From NCBI GenBank assembly GCA_947561585.1, contig CANNZV010005161.1, forward strand, positions 1 through 64,000: a stretch of 64,000 nucleotides of DNA. The letters are read 5' to 3'. Below, in pieces: positions 22,981-32,443 of this stretch. The notes beneath the pieces are model-generated. The model did not search any database. It saw nothing but the letters and a program-made list of their open reading frames with translations, and was not told where the DNA came from. The translations under genes were made by a program, and so were the position numbers. Within the stretch, counting starts at the first letter, position 1. Each line of letters begins with the position of its first letter. The stretch is from Caprella mutica (lineage: Eukaryota; Arthropoda; Malacostraca; Amphipoda; Caprellidae).

Positions 22981-23490
22981 ACTAGCTAAGTAAATGAAAA
23001 GAAAACATAGTCCTTCTTTTAAAACATAAAATCAATTCCTTAATTAATAATGTAAATTTCACATTGAAATAAACAGGACTGCAAAATATGGAACATTTTT
23101 CCAAGACTCTCTGAGACAAATCTGAGCCCAATTTTAGAAATTTAAAATGTCTGAATCTGACGGAGATCTTGAATTAATTCCTATGTTACAACCAAGTTAT
23201 ATAGTGTGGCTCATAAACTAGCTAAGTAAATCATTAACTAGCTAAGTAAATGAAAAGAAAACATAGTCCTCTTTTTAAAACATAAAATCAATTCCTTAAT
23301 TATTAATGTAAATTTCACATTGAAATAAACAGGAACATATCTTGCTCCACTGCAAAATATGGAACATTTTTCCAAGACTCTCGGAGACAAATCTGAGCCC
23401 AATTTTAGAAATTTAAAATATCTGAATCTGAGGGAGATCTTGAATTAATTTCTATGTTACATCCAAGTTATATAGTGCAGCTCATAAACT
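22981..23490 (+). repeat. Tandem duplication, 256-bp period
   Basis: Copy 1 begins ACTAGCTAAGTAAATGAAAA at 22981 and copy 2 begins at 23237. The two are nearly identical through CCAAGTTATATAGTG, except for about 17 extra bases (AACATATCTTGCTCCACTG region) in copy 2. High identity implies a recent duplication. Confidence 0.9.
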
Positions 23491-24377
23491 CTCCATCTGT
23501 CTCTGCAGCTATCTCTTAAAAGAAGGTAAATTACTCTCCAACATGATCAAATTGTCAGTACTAATTCTCTCAACCACCGGAGAAAATTAGATGTTTCTCT
23601 CTCCTTTTGCAATTGAAAACATTAAAATAGCTCTCATTAACTCGCAAATAATAAATTTAGCTGAGGGAGATTTCAATTTAATTCCTATATTACCATTAAT
23701 TTAGCTGAGGGAGATTCTGAATCTGCTGCTGAGAGTCTTATTCTCTATCTTAATTCAAAATCTATCAGAGTTAGTAGGCACATTATCATTATGCAGGCTG
23801 CAAATGTCATTATAAAGTTATCAGTAGTTATAGAAAAAAAATGTACATACAATGTACCCACAAATATCAATACGAGTTTGTCCTATTATTTATATAAGAT
23901 GAACTCTACATTAACTTATTTCTTCTCAAACAGTAAGCTGCAAATTGTCTACTAGTTATTGAAGATGCTTTCGAAAGAAGTTAGAGCCAAATGCTTCTTT
24001 TACTTGCAAGAACACCAAAGTCCTTCCAAATATATCAATGTATTTCTGATGGACTTTTGTGTTCTTGCAAACAAACAACCTTTAGTTAGTTGGCTGTAAT
24101 TAATTTCTTTTGAAAACATCTACAGTAACTGAAGGAGTCTATTTGCAGCCTACATTTTAAGAAGTAATTTATGATACTTGTTTTATTAATCAAAAAAGCC
24201 TCATGCTCAAACAATTTGAAGTAGATTAAGAGTTTAAGACAAAGTTTGTCCAAATCTGTAATTGTATGCAAATTTATTCCAGTTTAGAATCGGGACAAAT
24301 AAAAACTTAACTTTGCTACATATTTTTTTTTATTTCAGTGTTTAATATAAGTTAAATTGTAAATAGCTACCTACACA
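23491..24377. other. Noncoding stretch upstream of the MADF gene; contains a hairpin
   Basis: 24008-24077 holds an imperfect inverted repeat of about 20 bp per arm (TTGCAAGAACACCAAAGTCC and its near complement) around a 28-bp loop. A splice-acceptor-like TTTTATTTCAG ends near 24339, so a 5' noncoding exon may lie upstream. Confidence 0.45.
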
Positions 24378-26225
24378 ATGACTGATAGATGGAGTGCAGA
24401 CCAAAATTTGAAATTTGTTGAGCTATACAAGGACCAAACCATCTTATGGAATTGTTTTGATCCTAATTATAAGAATAGAAATTTGCGTCAAGCCTCCCTT
24501 GAACATATTCGCAATAAAATGGGCTTACAAGCCACATCTGATGTTACTAGAAAAATAAAAAATTTACGTTCTACATATAATCAGGAGATGATAAAAATTG
24601 AGAAGAGCAAGAAAAGTACACACACTGATGACATCTACAGACCCTCCATCAAATGGTTTGACTCGATGGATTACATCATGAAGATTATTAATCTAAAAGA
24701 AAAGAAAGCAACTAATACTCAGGTAAGTTCTTTATTATTGTATAGGAAATCATTTATAATCATATTTACAGAATCATATTATTTTGCCATTCAACTGCTT
24801 CGCCAGCGAAGTAATCTCTATACCTGTCTCTCAATTTCTCGACTATTTCTTTTAGCTTATTATTTATCCGTGTGCATCTGATGCTCTGTAATCCATCAAT
24901 TTCTGACCTCTACTGCCCCAAAATAATTTGAAAGGTTACGATGTCTATATAATCTGTCGTTGGTATATAGGTACTTGAATATTTACCAGTTGTGTGATGT
25001 TCATGCACGTAAAACGATCTTTATCGCAGTGACCTCTCTTACTTTGATTGCTTTCCCTAAAAGACGAAAATGAGATGCTAGAATGCCAAACCCTTTCTCA
25101 ACAATTCTTCTAGCTCTGTTCAATCTGTAATTAAATATATTTTCTTTCCTATTAGGTGTTTGTTTGTTGGGCTTTAGTAAGTAGCTACGGCTTTAAAATG
25201 AAGGCATCATCTCAAAGTAGAACATCATTTTCTGGCAACACTATTTTAATTTCTAGATAAGGATACGAAGAGCACTGTTGAAAAACTCCACCATCTGCAT
25301 TACGACCATAGGAGCCTATATCTAGATACCTAAAACAGTAATCATGATCCATGACAGCCATTAGAAAAATACTATTTGTTCTTTTGTAGCTCATTGCAGC
25401 ATTCACTACCATAATTTGATGGACTCGAATTAGTATATGTTTTCCATCTATTGAACCACAGCAATTCGGGAAATTCTACTGAGAATGAAATCCTACTTGA
25501 TTTTGTTGCCATTCCAGCGCAGTCGGTATCTGAAAAATATAAAAAAAGTCATGTTATTTCACTTGTAATTGCTGATTATCTTCTAAGCTAAATTTATTGG
25601 GAAAAAATTTATAATTATCCGTTTTCCATTTCAGGAACATCTTCATACAACAATGTCAGTAAATGAGTTTCCTTATGATTATTCGCTAAGTAATAATGAG
25701 GATCTTGATACTGGTACCAATGATAGCAACTCGTCTGAAATTCAACTGATGAAGCCACCAAAAAAGCCAAAAACTAACATGAAATTGCCACAAGAGCCAT
25801 ATGATATTCAAGCAGCTGTGAAAGAACTGAAAGAACTAAATTACAATTTAATTATGTCTAGCTCTAAGGAATCAGATGATGAATGTGATGTATTTGGAAA
25901 ACATGTATCGATACAGCTCAGACAGTTACCACCAATTGATAGAATTGATGTGATAGATGAAATGCAAACCCTACTTTCTAGATACAGGAAGAAAGTCCTT
26001 TGTACTGGCATTGTGAACACACCCTCAAATTATTACAAACGTGAATGTTCTCCATCACCACAGTCAACTGTAGGATGCTCTCTAACATCATCTCCTTCAA
26101 CAAAAACGGTAACATATTCTCAACTTGTTCAACCATCAGAATATGAACAAATTGAAATATCATCGCAATCGGGAAACGTTAGTGATATTCTTGAAGCTAC
26201 AATGACAGAATCTAATGAATTTTAA
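24378..26225 (+). CDS. MADF-BESS domain DNA-binding protein (Harbinger-partner type)
   Basis: Exon 1 (24378-24722) starts at ATG and encodes a MADF (Myb/SANT-like) domain over residues 1-100: FVELYKDQTILWNCFDPNYK, VTRKIKNLRSTYNQEM and SIKWFDSMDYI. A 912-bp intron (CAG/GTAAGT to TTTCAG/GA) leads to exon 2 (25635-26225), giving about 311 aa without interruption. Residues 197-233 form a BESS-like motif (FGKHVSIQLRQLPPIDRIDV) used for protein-protein contact. MADF-BESS proteins are nuclear DNA-binding regulators in insects; a MADF protein is also the second protein of insect PIF/Harbinger transposons. The intron carries a decayed PIF transposase on the opposite strand, which favours a Harbinger origin. 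Since the MADF frame is intact while the transposase is dead, it may be host-recruited (inference). Confidence 0.87.
24766..25529 (-). pseudogene. PIF/Harbinger DDE transposase remnant, antisense in the MADF intron
   Basis: The reverse strand reads IPTALEWQQNQVGFHSQ, stop, NFPNCCGSIDGKHI (first D), then SYKRTNSIFLMAVMDHDYCF and LDIGSYGRNADGGVF (second D). LPENDVLL, stop, DDAFILKP follows, then, in another frame, FNYRLNRARRIVEKGFGILA (catalytic E) and a C-terminal YRDYFAGEAVEWQNNMIL. These match the order of a PIF/Harbinger nuclease domain. Several stops and at least one frameshift inactivate it. An acceptor-like ATTTTTCAG precedes the first residues, so the N-terminal exon(s) should lie at higher coordinates but were not found. 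The remnant fills nearly all of the 912-bp MADF intron. Confidence 0.88.
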
Positions 26226-27079
26226 CTTAAATTGTATTAAAGTGGCACCTCTTGATGGTTTTCAAAGGAATGACTAGTAGTCTCAAATGTTTTTTTTTTT
26301 TTCAAATGAATTTTGGATTTTGTTGTGAATTTTAGTTGGCTACGCTTTAGAAACATTTATTGTTCTTTTAGTTTACTACTGTTTCTAAACGACTCAATAC
26401 AAGTTGAGCTGTTAAGAATAAATAACCATAGTTAAGTCAACTAGTTATCATCAAGTTAAAGTTTTTCACTCTAATAGTTAGTCTTAGTATGTTGAAATAT
26501 GATATGTTTTTACTTTATTTTTATATACATCATGCAACGATCTCTCACAATATAGTTGTGAATGTAATTATGAATAATAAATATTACCTATTTTCATAAC
26601 GTCTTTCTGAACAGTACCAACAACAAATTAGTTTGTTTGTTCCTACAATATCATCTCAGCCTTCGTGGAGTAAAAACGAGTACCGCTCCATATTTGTGTT
26701 TGTGCGGATTCTGTTTCCTTATCCAGCATATACCTGTTTGAAGTGTGTTGGTTATAACTTTCAGTTTGTTATAATTTTAGTCTTCGCTTACTTCTGCATC
26801 GTAGATACAGCTTTTTTCGCCTATCCCAGCGCCAATCTCTGGTTTAGAATAATTGTCAGAAGTCTCCGAACTACTAGTCTTTTGTACTGTGCTGTGTAAG
26901 TTGAGCCTAGTTAGTACACTTACTTATAATGCCTAACAAATGTACTAGTTACTGGAAAACAGTCCGGCATACTCCCGTCCGTTACTCGGAACTCCTCATC
27001 TGTTGATAGAAATTCTAGAAGAAAATAAAATAATAATCAAGTGTTGTGGGCGGAGAGTGAAGATATGCTTCAGTACATC
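26226..27079. other. 3' flank of MADF gene, then likely 5' part of a LINE copy
   Basis: AATAAA-like signals near 26418 and 26576 could end the MADF transcript. From about 26630 the DNA is less AT-rich. An in-frame start MPNKCTSYWKTVRHTPVRY, then stops, at about 26930-27010 may be the 5' end of the LINE ORF1 remnant that follows. Confidence 0.4.
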
Positions 27080-27545
27080 GTTAGAATTTGAGGAGAAATT
27101 TGATGAATTTTGAACTGAAATATTGTCAGCTATGCAAGTGAAAGATGAAAGAATATGCGTACTTGAGCAGCGTTTTTCTTACCTGAAGCGTGACTTGCCA
27201 GTTTTGAGTGAACGACTAGAGTGAACTGCCAACTGACAGGATAATTTCATCAAGTCAGGTGCTGCGGTTTCCTACAGAGTTTTCAGTAGCCGGGATCTTA
27301 TCTCTAATGTGTGTAATACTGTCAAAAATGAGGTAAAATATTCCCTGAAAGATGAAATATTGTTATTGTAAATCGTTTAGGCTCTAAACCTAATTCTTTT
27401 TTAATTGTTAAGTGGAGATACTCTACTGAGAAAAATGATATCATACGGGCTTGTAAATCCACTGAGCCATCAAATCTCTTAATCAGCAAAAATTTAACAA
27501 AGGTTAGATCTCAAAATACTTATTTCTTATCAGTTAGATCTCGGT
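27080..27545 (+). pseudogene. Non-LTR retrotransposon ORF1 remnant (coiled coil, decayed)
   Basis: Shifting frames read EEKFDEF, stop, TEILSAMQVKDERICVLEQR, FSYLKRDLPVLSERLE, then VNRLGSKPNSFLIVKWRYST and EKNDIIRACK. A heptad-like leucine segment followed by a basic LG...P.FLIVKWR block resembles LINE ORF1 (gag-like) proteins. There are many stops and frameshifts. Reverse transcriptase was not found directly downstream, so the copy is internally deleted. The link to the dispersed repeat at 28486-28982 is inference from order. Confidence 0.55.
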
Positions 27546-28485
27546 GACTAATTGTCTCATACTTTATTTCCCTGTGTGAATTGCTTATCACTCTCCCTAT
27601 TTGTTACCTTGTTGTGTTTTTACATTTTCCCATATTAAAGGTATTTCATTATTATTACAGAATGCAGACTCTCATATTGTATCTCAATATAAGTTGTTCT
27701 GTTTATACTTAGTTCTCATGTCTGGCACTATGTGAGGAGCTATATGGCAATATACTTATAAATTAGTCTGGACTAAATATTCTATTTTGACTTATTTTAC
27801 TTATTTTCGTTGTGGTATACCGACTAATTTACTCTTACTATTACTAAATATTATTCTCGTGTGTGACTGCCTTCTAAATTGCCTTTCTGCGATTTACCAT
27901 AATTGTGACTTGTATATCTTGCTGTGCCTGTTTATGTAATTGCTCTGTTTATTTTTTTGCATCATTTCACATTCTTTAATATTCATTCAATGCTGTACAC
28001 TTATATTCACATGTCTTATCCAATTTGATCTATCTATCTTTAGACAATTCCTTTGTTCGTTCGTTTGTTTGCGTATGTATGAATATGATTATATGTGTGT
28101 GTGTGTGTGTGTGTTTGATTACAAAATTAGTTTGCTTATGTACTACTTTGTTTATTCGTTTAATCCATTATTCTATGATGTATGTGTGTCGTATCTATGT
28201 AAATGTGGTAACCTACGCATGTGTGCTCATAGCTGTATATGTATAATGAATGTGGAGGATAGAGATGTTTCGAACTTTTCATCTCTGCGATCCTTCCATG
28301 TTTCCCCTGTTATTACGGATTCCATCCGCTTTCCTTCTGATTAGATTATATTTGAGTAAAAGAAAAACAATAAAAGATCTATTTATTTGGGAATTACTTT
28401 ATATGATGGTACGGACCATTGTCCAACATTTATTTTATTGTGCTAATTATAAAAAAAAAATCAACAATAAAATGAGGTTGATCTT
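27546..28485. other. T-rich noncoding stretch with a (TG)n microsatellite
   Basis: A (TG)n run of about 11 units lies near 28094-28116. The open frames at 27940-28344 and 28025-28246 are low-complexity, cysteine/leucine-rich by-products of the T-rich strand. Confidence 0.5.
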
Positions 28486-29433
28486 TCGGGATGCTAATGG
28501 TGTTAATTTTGACATTTTTGTTGGGGAGGCCCCCAGGGGCTCTATCCTGAAGCTGTCTGTGGTGAATGGAAGAGAAAGGGGGTGGCGTCCCTTGGGCCCC
28601 GAACTGTTTTTATTTGGATTATGGATTGTCTTTTCTCATTTATACCATGTTTATCATTTTTTAAACGCTACTTGCAGTTTTAGAGGATATCGCTAGGGTT
28701 ATGCTCTTCAACTACGAGGTCTTAGATTTTGTGTTAGGTAGACTCGTAGGCTTTATTTACTATCACCTCTTCATTTTCCTCTTCCATCCGTTAGTGCAGC
28801 CACCGGTGCATGTGTCCCTTTTCGTCACATTCCTTTGTAAGTGACTGCATTCACGGAGTAGCTTTTCTACATCCATGAGCTTGTCACCGACGGTGGTAAG
28901 TGACTTTGTTCATGGAGTCACTTTCCTTTCTGACTGCTTCTTCGAGTCCCATGTATTTAATTTCCTTTTGAGGTCAGTGATATAGTAAAGTGGGGGATAA
29001 AATGTACAAAACAAAAACTTTAGTCTCTCGTGTAATATTTTTTTTTTTCAAAACTTTGATATTTCCATGTTTTTAGTATCTCCAATATCCATTCAACCAA
29101 GTATAGTTTTTTGATTTTTGATTTATATTTATCCTGTAAAACAATAAAAAACGAATTCATTTTTTACCCCACAATTGGGGTATAAAAAAACAAGTGGGGT
29201 AAAAACTGAACAGTCCTTTTTAGGCCTATAAAACAAGTTTTTACTAGTTTCTGGCATTAGCAAGAATGCTACACTAATAATGAAGCATATAAAACACCTA
29301 AACCTTCCTTTATCAAAATAAAAATATAAATAAAAATCCTTTATTGAAAATAAAACAAAATAATTGGTACAGTTGAGTATGTAACGGTAATTAAGCTCGA
29401 TAAAGATTACTAATCAAGCCTGATAATATAGTA

Positions 29434-30709
29434 TTAGAGTTTTTCAAGTGCTTTACAAGCTTCCATATCTGAGAAGGTGAAGAGACCCTTGGTAATGTCG
29501 GGAGTCTCTGGTCCAAATAGTACAAATGATGTGGAAACTATTTCGATGTCTTTCTTTGTTCTTGAGCACCATTTCCAACAGTTTGGTGAGCTGGATGTAG
29601 TCTTCTTCAAGAAGTCTATTTCTGCTTTTTTGATGACTGTGTCATCATCATCAGAAAATAATTTGAGCACTTTGCCCCAGAAATACTCTTTTGGATCTGT
29701 ATAATACACGGCATAATACCTATCAATGGATTGGTCAGTTAACTTAGGAAATGGTACTGGATGCTCATTGACAGTTGTAGTCTTGGAATCACTGGATCCT
29801 TCACCATCAGTGTCTTCATTAGAGTGCATGGGTTGCTGGTCACCAACAGGGTCATTATTTGAGCGTGTGTGCTGTTGTTCTTCATTGTCATTGGTAGGCA
29901 AAATAGCACTCTCTTCGAGATTTTGTAGGCTTATATCACTTGATGTGTTCATTTGATGAGACTGTTGTTGATGAATCTGAATCACTTAGTCTTCTTTTCT
30001 TGACATTTTGCTTTGCAGAGTTCTTCTTTGTTACTGCTTTTCCTTTCTGTTCCTTATCTTTGAGTTGCCCTAGACACTCTTTATTGCTTATCACCTGTGC
30101 CTTCATGCTAAGCCTCTTTCTAGGTCCTGGTGTAGGTGTTGAAGTTCGACCTCTAGATTTCAAAACTTCAACTAGTGATGTTTCTGTTTCCTTTGCTACT
30201 AGTGAGATGCAATATTTCATACCTGCTGGGGCTCTTCGTTGTAGCTCTTGACAAAGAAGATTGGTGCTGGCTTTAGTAAGAGCTTGTGTGCCAGAAGATT
30301 CTGCAACCAGAGAGTCTGACCAACTGCTGCATCCAGGAACAGGATCCATGTCCACCTCAGGTGATGGTTCTATTGCTAGAGGACTGTTTGGTGCCATTTG
30401 TTCATCCTGTTCTCCAATAGGACCAGTTTCAGGAAGAGGCTCTTGTTCTAAAATTGGATTCTCATCAGCATGAAGAGGTTTTCCTTGAAGGACCCATCTG
30501 TCATATGTTTTCATCTTAATTGGGTCCAGTCTTGACACATCATACTTTTCCCGGTTTAATGGATGAATACCGGTAGCTCTAAAGCCTGCAATTACATTGT
30601 CCTCTGACAAGCCTGTCCTCCAAATGAGAGAAATGAGATTGACAAAACCTGCTTTACGTAGAGGCTCTCTTGCGCCTGTTTCCTGCACTTTCTTTAATAG
30701 TTCAATAAC
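29434..30709 (-). pseudogene. C-terminal part of Tigger/pogo-like transposase
   Basis: Reading from about 30709, ELLKKVQETGAREPLRKAGF, then LSEDNVIAGFRATGIHPLNR, is the segment that follows the DDE domain in Tigger/jerky-type transposases (GFRATGI.P). A long S/T/P-rich linker follows with a basic KKRRLSDSDSS. At about 29936-29985 the frame shifts by one: the first frame ends at 29936 and the second (to 29434) continues with a C-terminal block (DRYYAVYYTDPKEYFWGKVL, then EIVSTSFVLFGPETPDI). The psq/CENP-B and catalytic parts are missing. The apparent start codon is not an ATG, so this is a truncated relic and not a small gene. Confidence 0.82.
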
Positions 30710-30712
30710 ATT

Positions 30713-31200
30713 TTAGGGGTAAATAATGAACACTTGTGGGGTAAATAATGAACACTTGTGGGGTAAATAATGAACAAAATCTGTTCATTATTTACCCCGC
30801 AAATCTTAAAAGTTGGGGTAAAAAGTGAACGCTGGGGAGGGGGGGGGGGAAGAATGTTCCATAGGATTATATAAAGATAGGAGTGTGTGGGACGGGAGGT
30901 TTTGTTCATTTTTCACCCCTCAAATTGCTCAAATCCATAACATGGGGTAAATAATGAACAAGTTTCTATAATAAAAAAAAAGTTTTGCGTTATTTTTTTG
31001 GCCTCGTAATATGGGTTCTAGGTAAATTACTCTCACATGCCAGTCTTATGTCAATAAAATCTGTAAAAATTACCAAAAATACAAGAAATATAGGGCATTA
31101 AGTTCCTATCTTCAAAATGTCCAATATTAAATATTTGCACCCCAGGGGGGCTGTTCACTTTTTACCCCAACATGGGCTGGCTGTTCATTTTATCCCCCAC
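30713..31200. repeat. Subterminal GGGGTAAATAATGAAC repeats
   Basis: Three direct copies of GGGGTAAATAATGAACACTT-like units (from 30716) are followed by inverted copies (GTTCATTATTTACCCC near 30782, and others near 30903, 30946 and 31150). Similar words (GTGGGGTAAAAACTGAAC near 29193) lie inside the other end. They probably serve as transposase-binding sites; the function is inferred. Confidence 0.8.
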
Positions 31201-31405
31201 TTTACTATATGGCCTTTGGTTCCGAAGCAGACGCTAAACCCCTACTAAATTATTACTAATTAACCTTAAATGCTCGTAAGACTAATGTTGTCTTATTTTC
31301 TAACCGTTAGAGACCCTTCTTAAAATTTAAATTTGTGTCTTTTTGTACAGAAATCTGGAGTCACATTTCTCCAGATTGCCAATATTTTATAAGAGGAATA
31401 GTTGA

Positions 31406-32147
31406 AGGCAGGCCTCACTTTTATAAAAGTGGTACTTATTTCGAGTCATGTCTCGAAATAAGCACCGTTCATAAACATAAAAAACGGAGACAATTTTTTG
31501 TGATTATTTCACGGTAACTATCAAAATTATAATCCAGATGAGGTTATTAGAAGCAATTGGTTCAGAAATTCAACATGTCCCATTTTAGGGTAAGTTCCGT
31601 GTTATTGCACGGTTCCATATTTTCGAACACGTAAAAATCTTTATATAATAATCATTATTTAACTTTTATTTCAATTGGAATTCATTATACCAATTTGAAT
31701 AGAAGTTAAATAATGATTAGCTATTGATTTTTTTTTTCTTGTCCGAAAATGTGGAACCAACCATATCTTGAAACTTAATAACCTTCAACCAAAAATATTT
31801 CACAGATCATAAAATTACTGTTTGTTCAATGTAACGCAATAAATATTATTTAAATTATAGAAATCTAAGTATCTATCAATTACCCACCTATACTGAGTGA
31901 GAGTTAAGCTATAGTTAGATTTTAAAACATTTAATAAATTAGCAACTTTGAACTTTTATCACAGTCACAAACAATGAAACACTGTTTATTAATAGGCTTC
32001 TATATTTTCTTTCGTTATAACCCATAGAAAATGAGATATATAATAAAGGAGTGACAATTATATATCTCTTGTTACTTTTCCTCGCTTCAATTTCCGTTTG
32101 GTAATTAAAGTAAGTCGTGATTTGGTAACTAAAGCGGGGCCTGCCTG
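31406..32147. mobile_element. Mariner/Tigger-type MITE copy (AGGCAGGCC termini), ~742 bp
   Basis: Starts AGGCAGGCCTCACTTTTA and ends AAAGCGGGGCCTGCCTG, with TA after the right end; the left TA has decayed. The body is alignable over its whole length with 51181-51964, including AATCCAGAT(G/A)AGGTTATTAG, TTCAGAAATTCAACATGTC and ACACGTAAAAATCTTTATAT. Confidence 0.85.
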
Positions 32148-32443
32148 TATTTCAACTTATTTGAATGCTTTTAAAACCTGTAAATAAATCTATTTATTAA
32201 TGGAGTAGTTGTCTAATAGAGATATTTTTGATGATTGAACTTTGATAATTGTCTGCAAAGTTATTCTCACCACCCATCAATAAAATCGTCAACATGCATT
32301 CATGAAAATGGATAAAAACTTGATGAGAATTTAACTGTGTATAGAGAAGTGTTCAACAAACTAAATAAAAGCGGAAAGAAACATATGATGTAATATTTGC
32401 TCATTAAAATTCAAATATCTAGCTCTATTTTTTTCTATTTCAG
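32148..32443. other. Noncoding stretch ending in a splice acceptor
   Basis: A polypyrimidine tract and CAG (32441-32443) lie immediately before the ATG of the zinc-finger/piggyBac gene, implying at least one upstream noncoding exon. Confidence 0.55.

Larger units (their letters stand above)
28983..31207 (-). mobile_element. Tigger/pogo-like element, 2225 bp, internally deleted
   Basis: Ends are a ~24-bp near-perfect inverted repeat, TAGTAAAGTGGGGGATAAAA, flanked by TA (28981-28982 and 31208-31209). Removing it rejoins a dispersed repeat whose uninterrupted form (CAGTGATATG) is seen at 16595. Only the C-terminal part of a pogo-type transposase remains. GGGGTAAA(T)AATGAAC words cluster inside both ends. 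Confidence 0.92.
28486..31320 (+). repeat. Dispersed LINE-associated repeat, interrupted by Tigger-like element
   Basis: 28486-28982 plus 31208-31320 form the longest copy of this family in the window. Landmarks are GGGCCCCGAACTGT, TTTTAGAGGATATCGCTAGG, TACTATCACCTCTTCATTTT, GTAAGTGACTGCATTCACGG and TTTGGTTCCGAAGCAGACG. At 57895 the same block directly follows a reverse-transcriptase C-terminus, which suggests it is the 3' region of a LINE (inference). Confidence 0.7.

Noticed and set aside
27940..28344. Cys-rich 134-codon frame that might be a membrane peptide
   Set aside because: T-rich low-complexity DNA with a (TG)n run; no start context, domain or homologue recognised.
28250..28696. 148-codon frame including LIFRDANGVNFDIFVGEAPR
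   Set aside because: The latter part overlaps the dispersed repeat, whose other copies do not keep the frame; treated as repeat.
30688..30709. Short independent gene starting at 30688
   Set aside because: The apparent start is GTG, not ATG, and the frame continues upstream into transposase-like residues; it is a truncated transposase.
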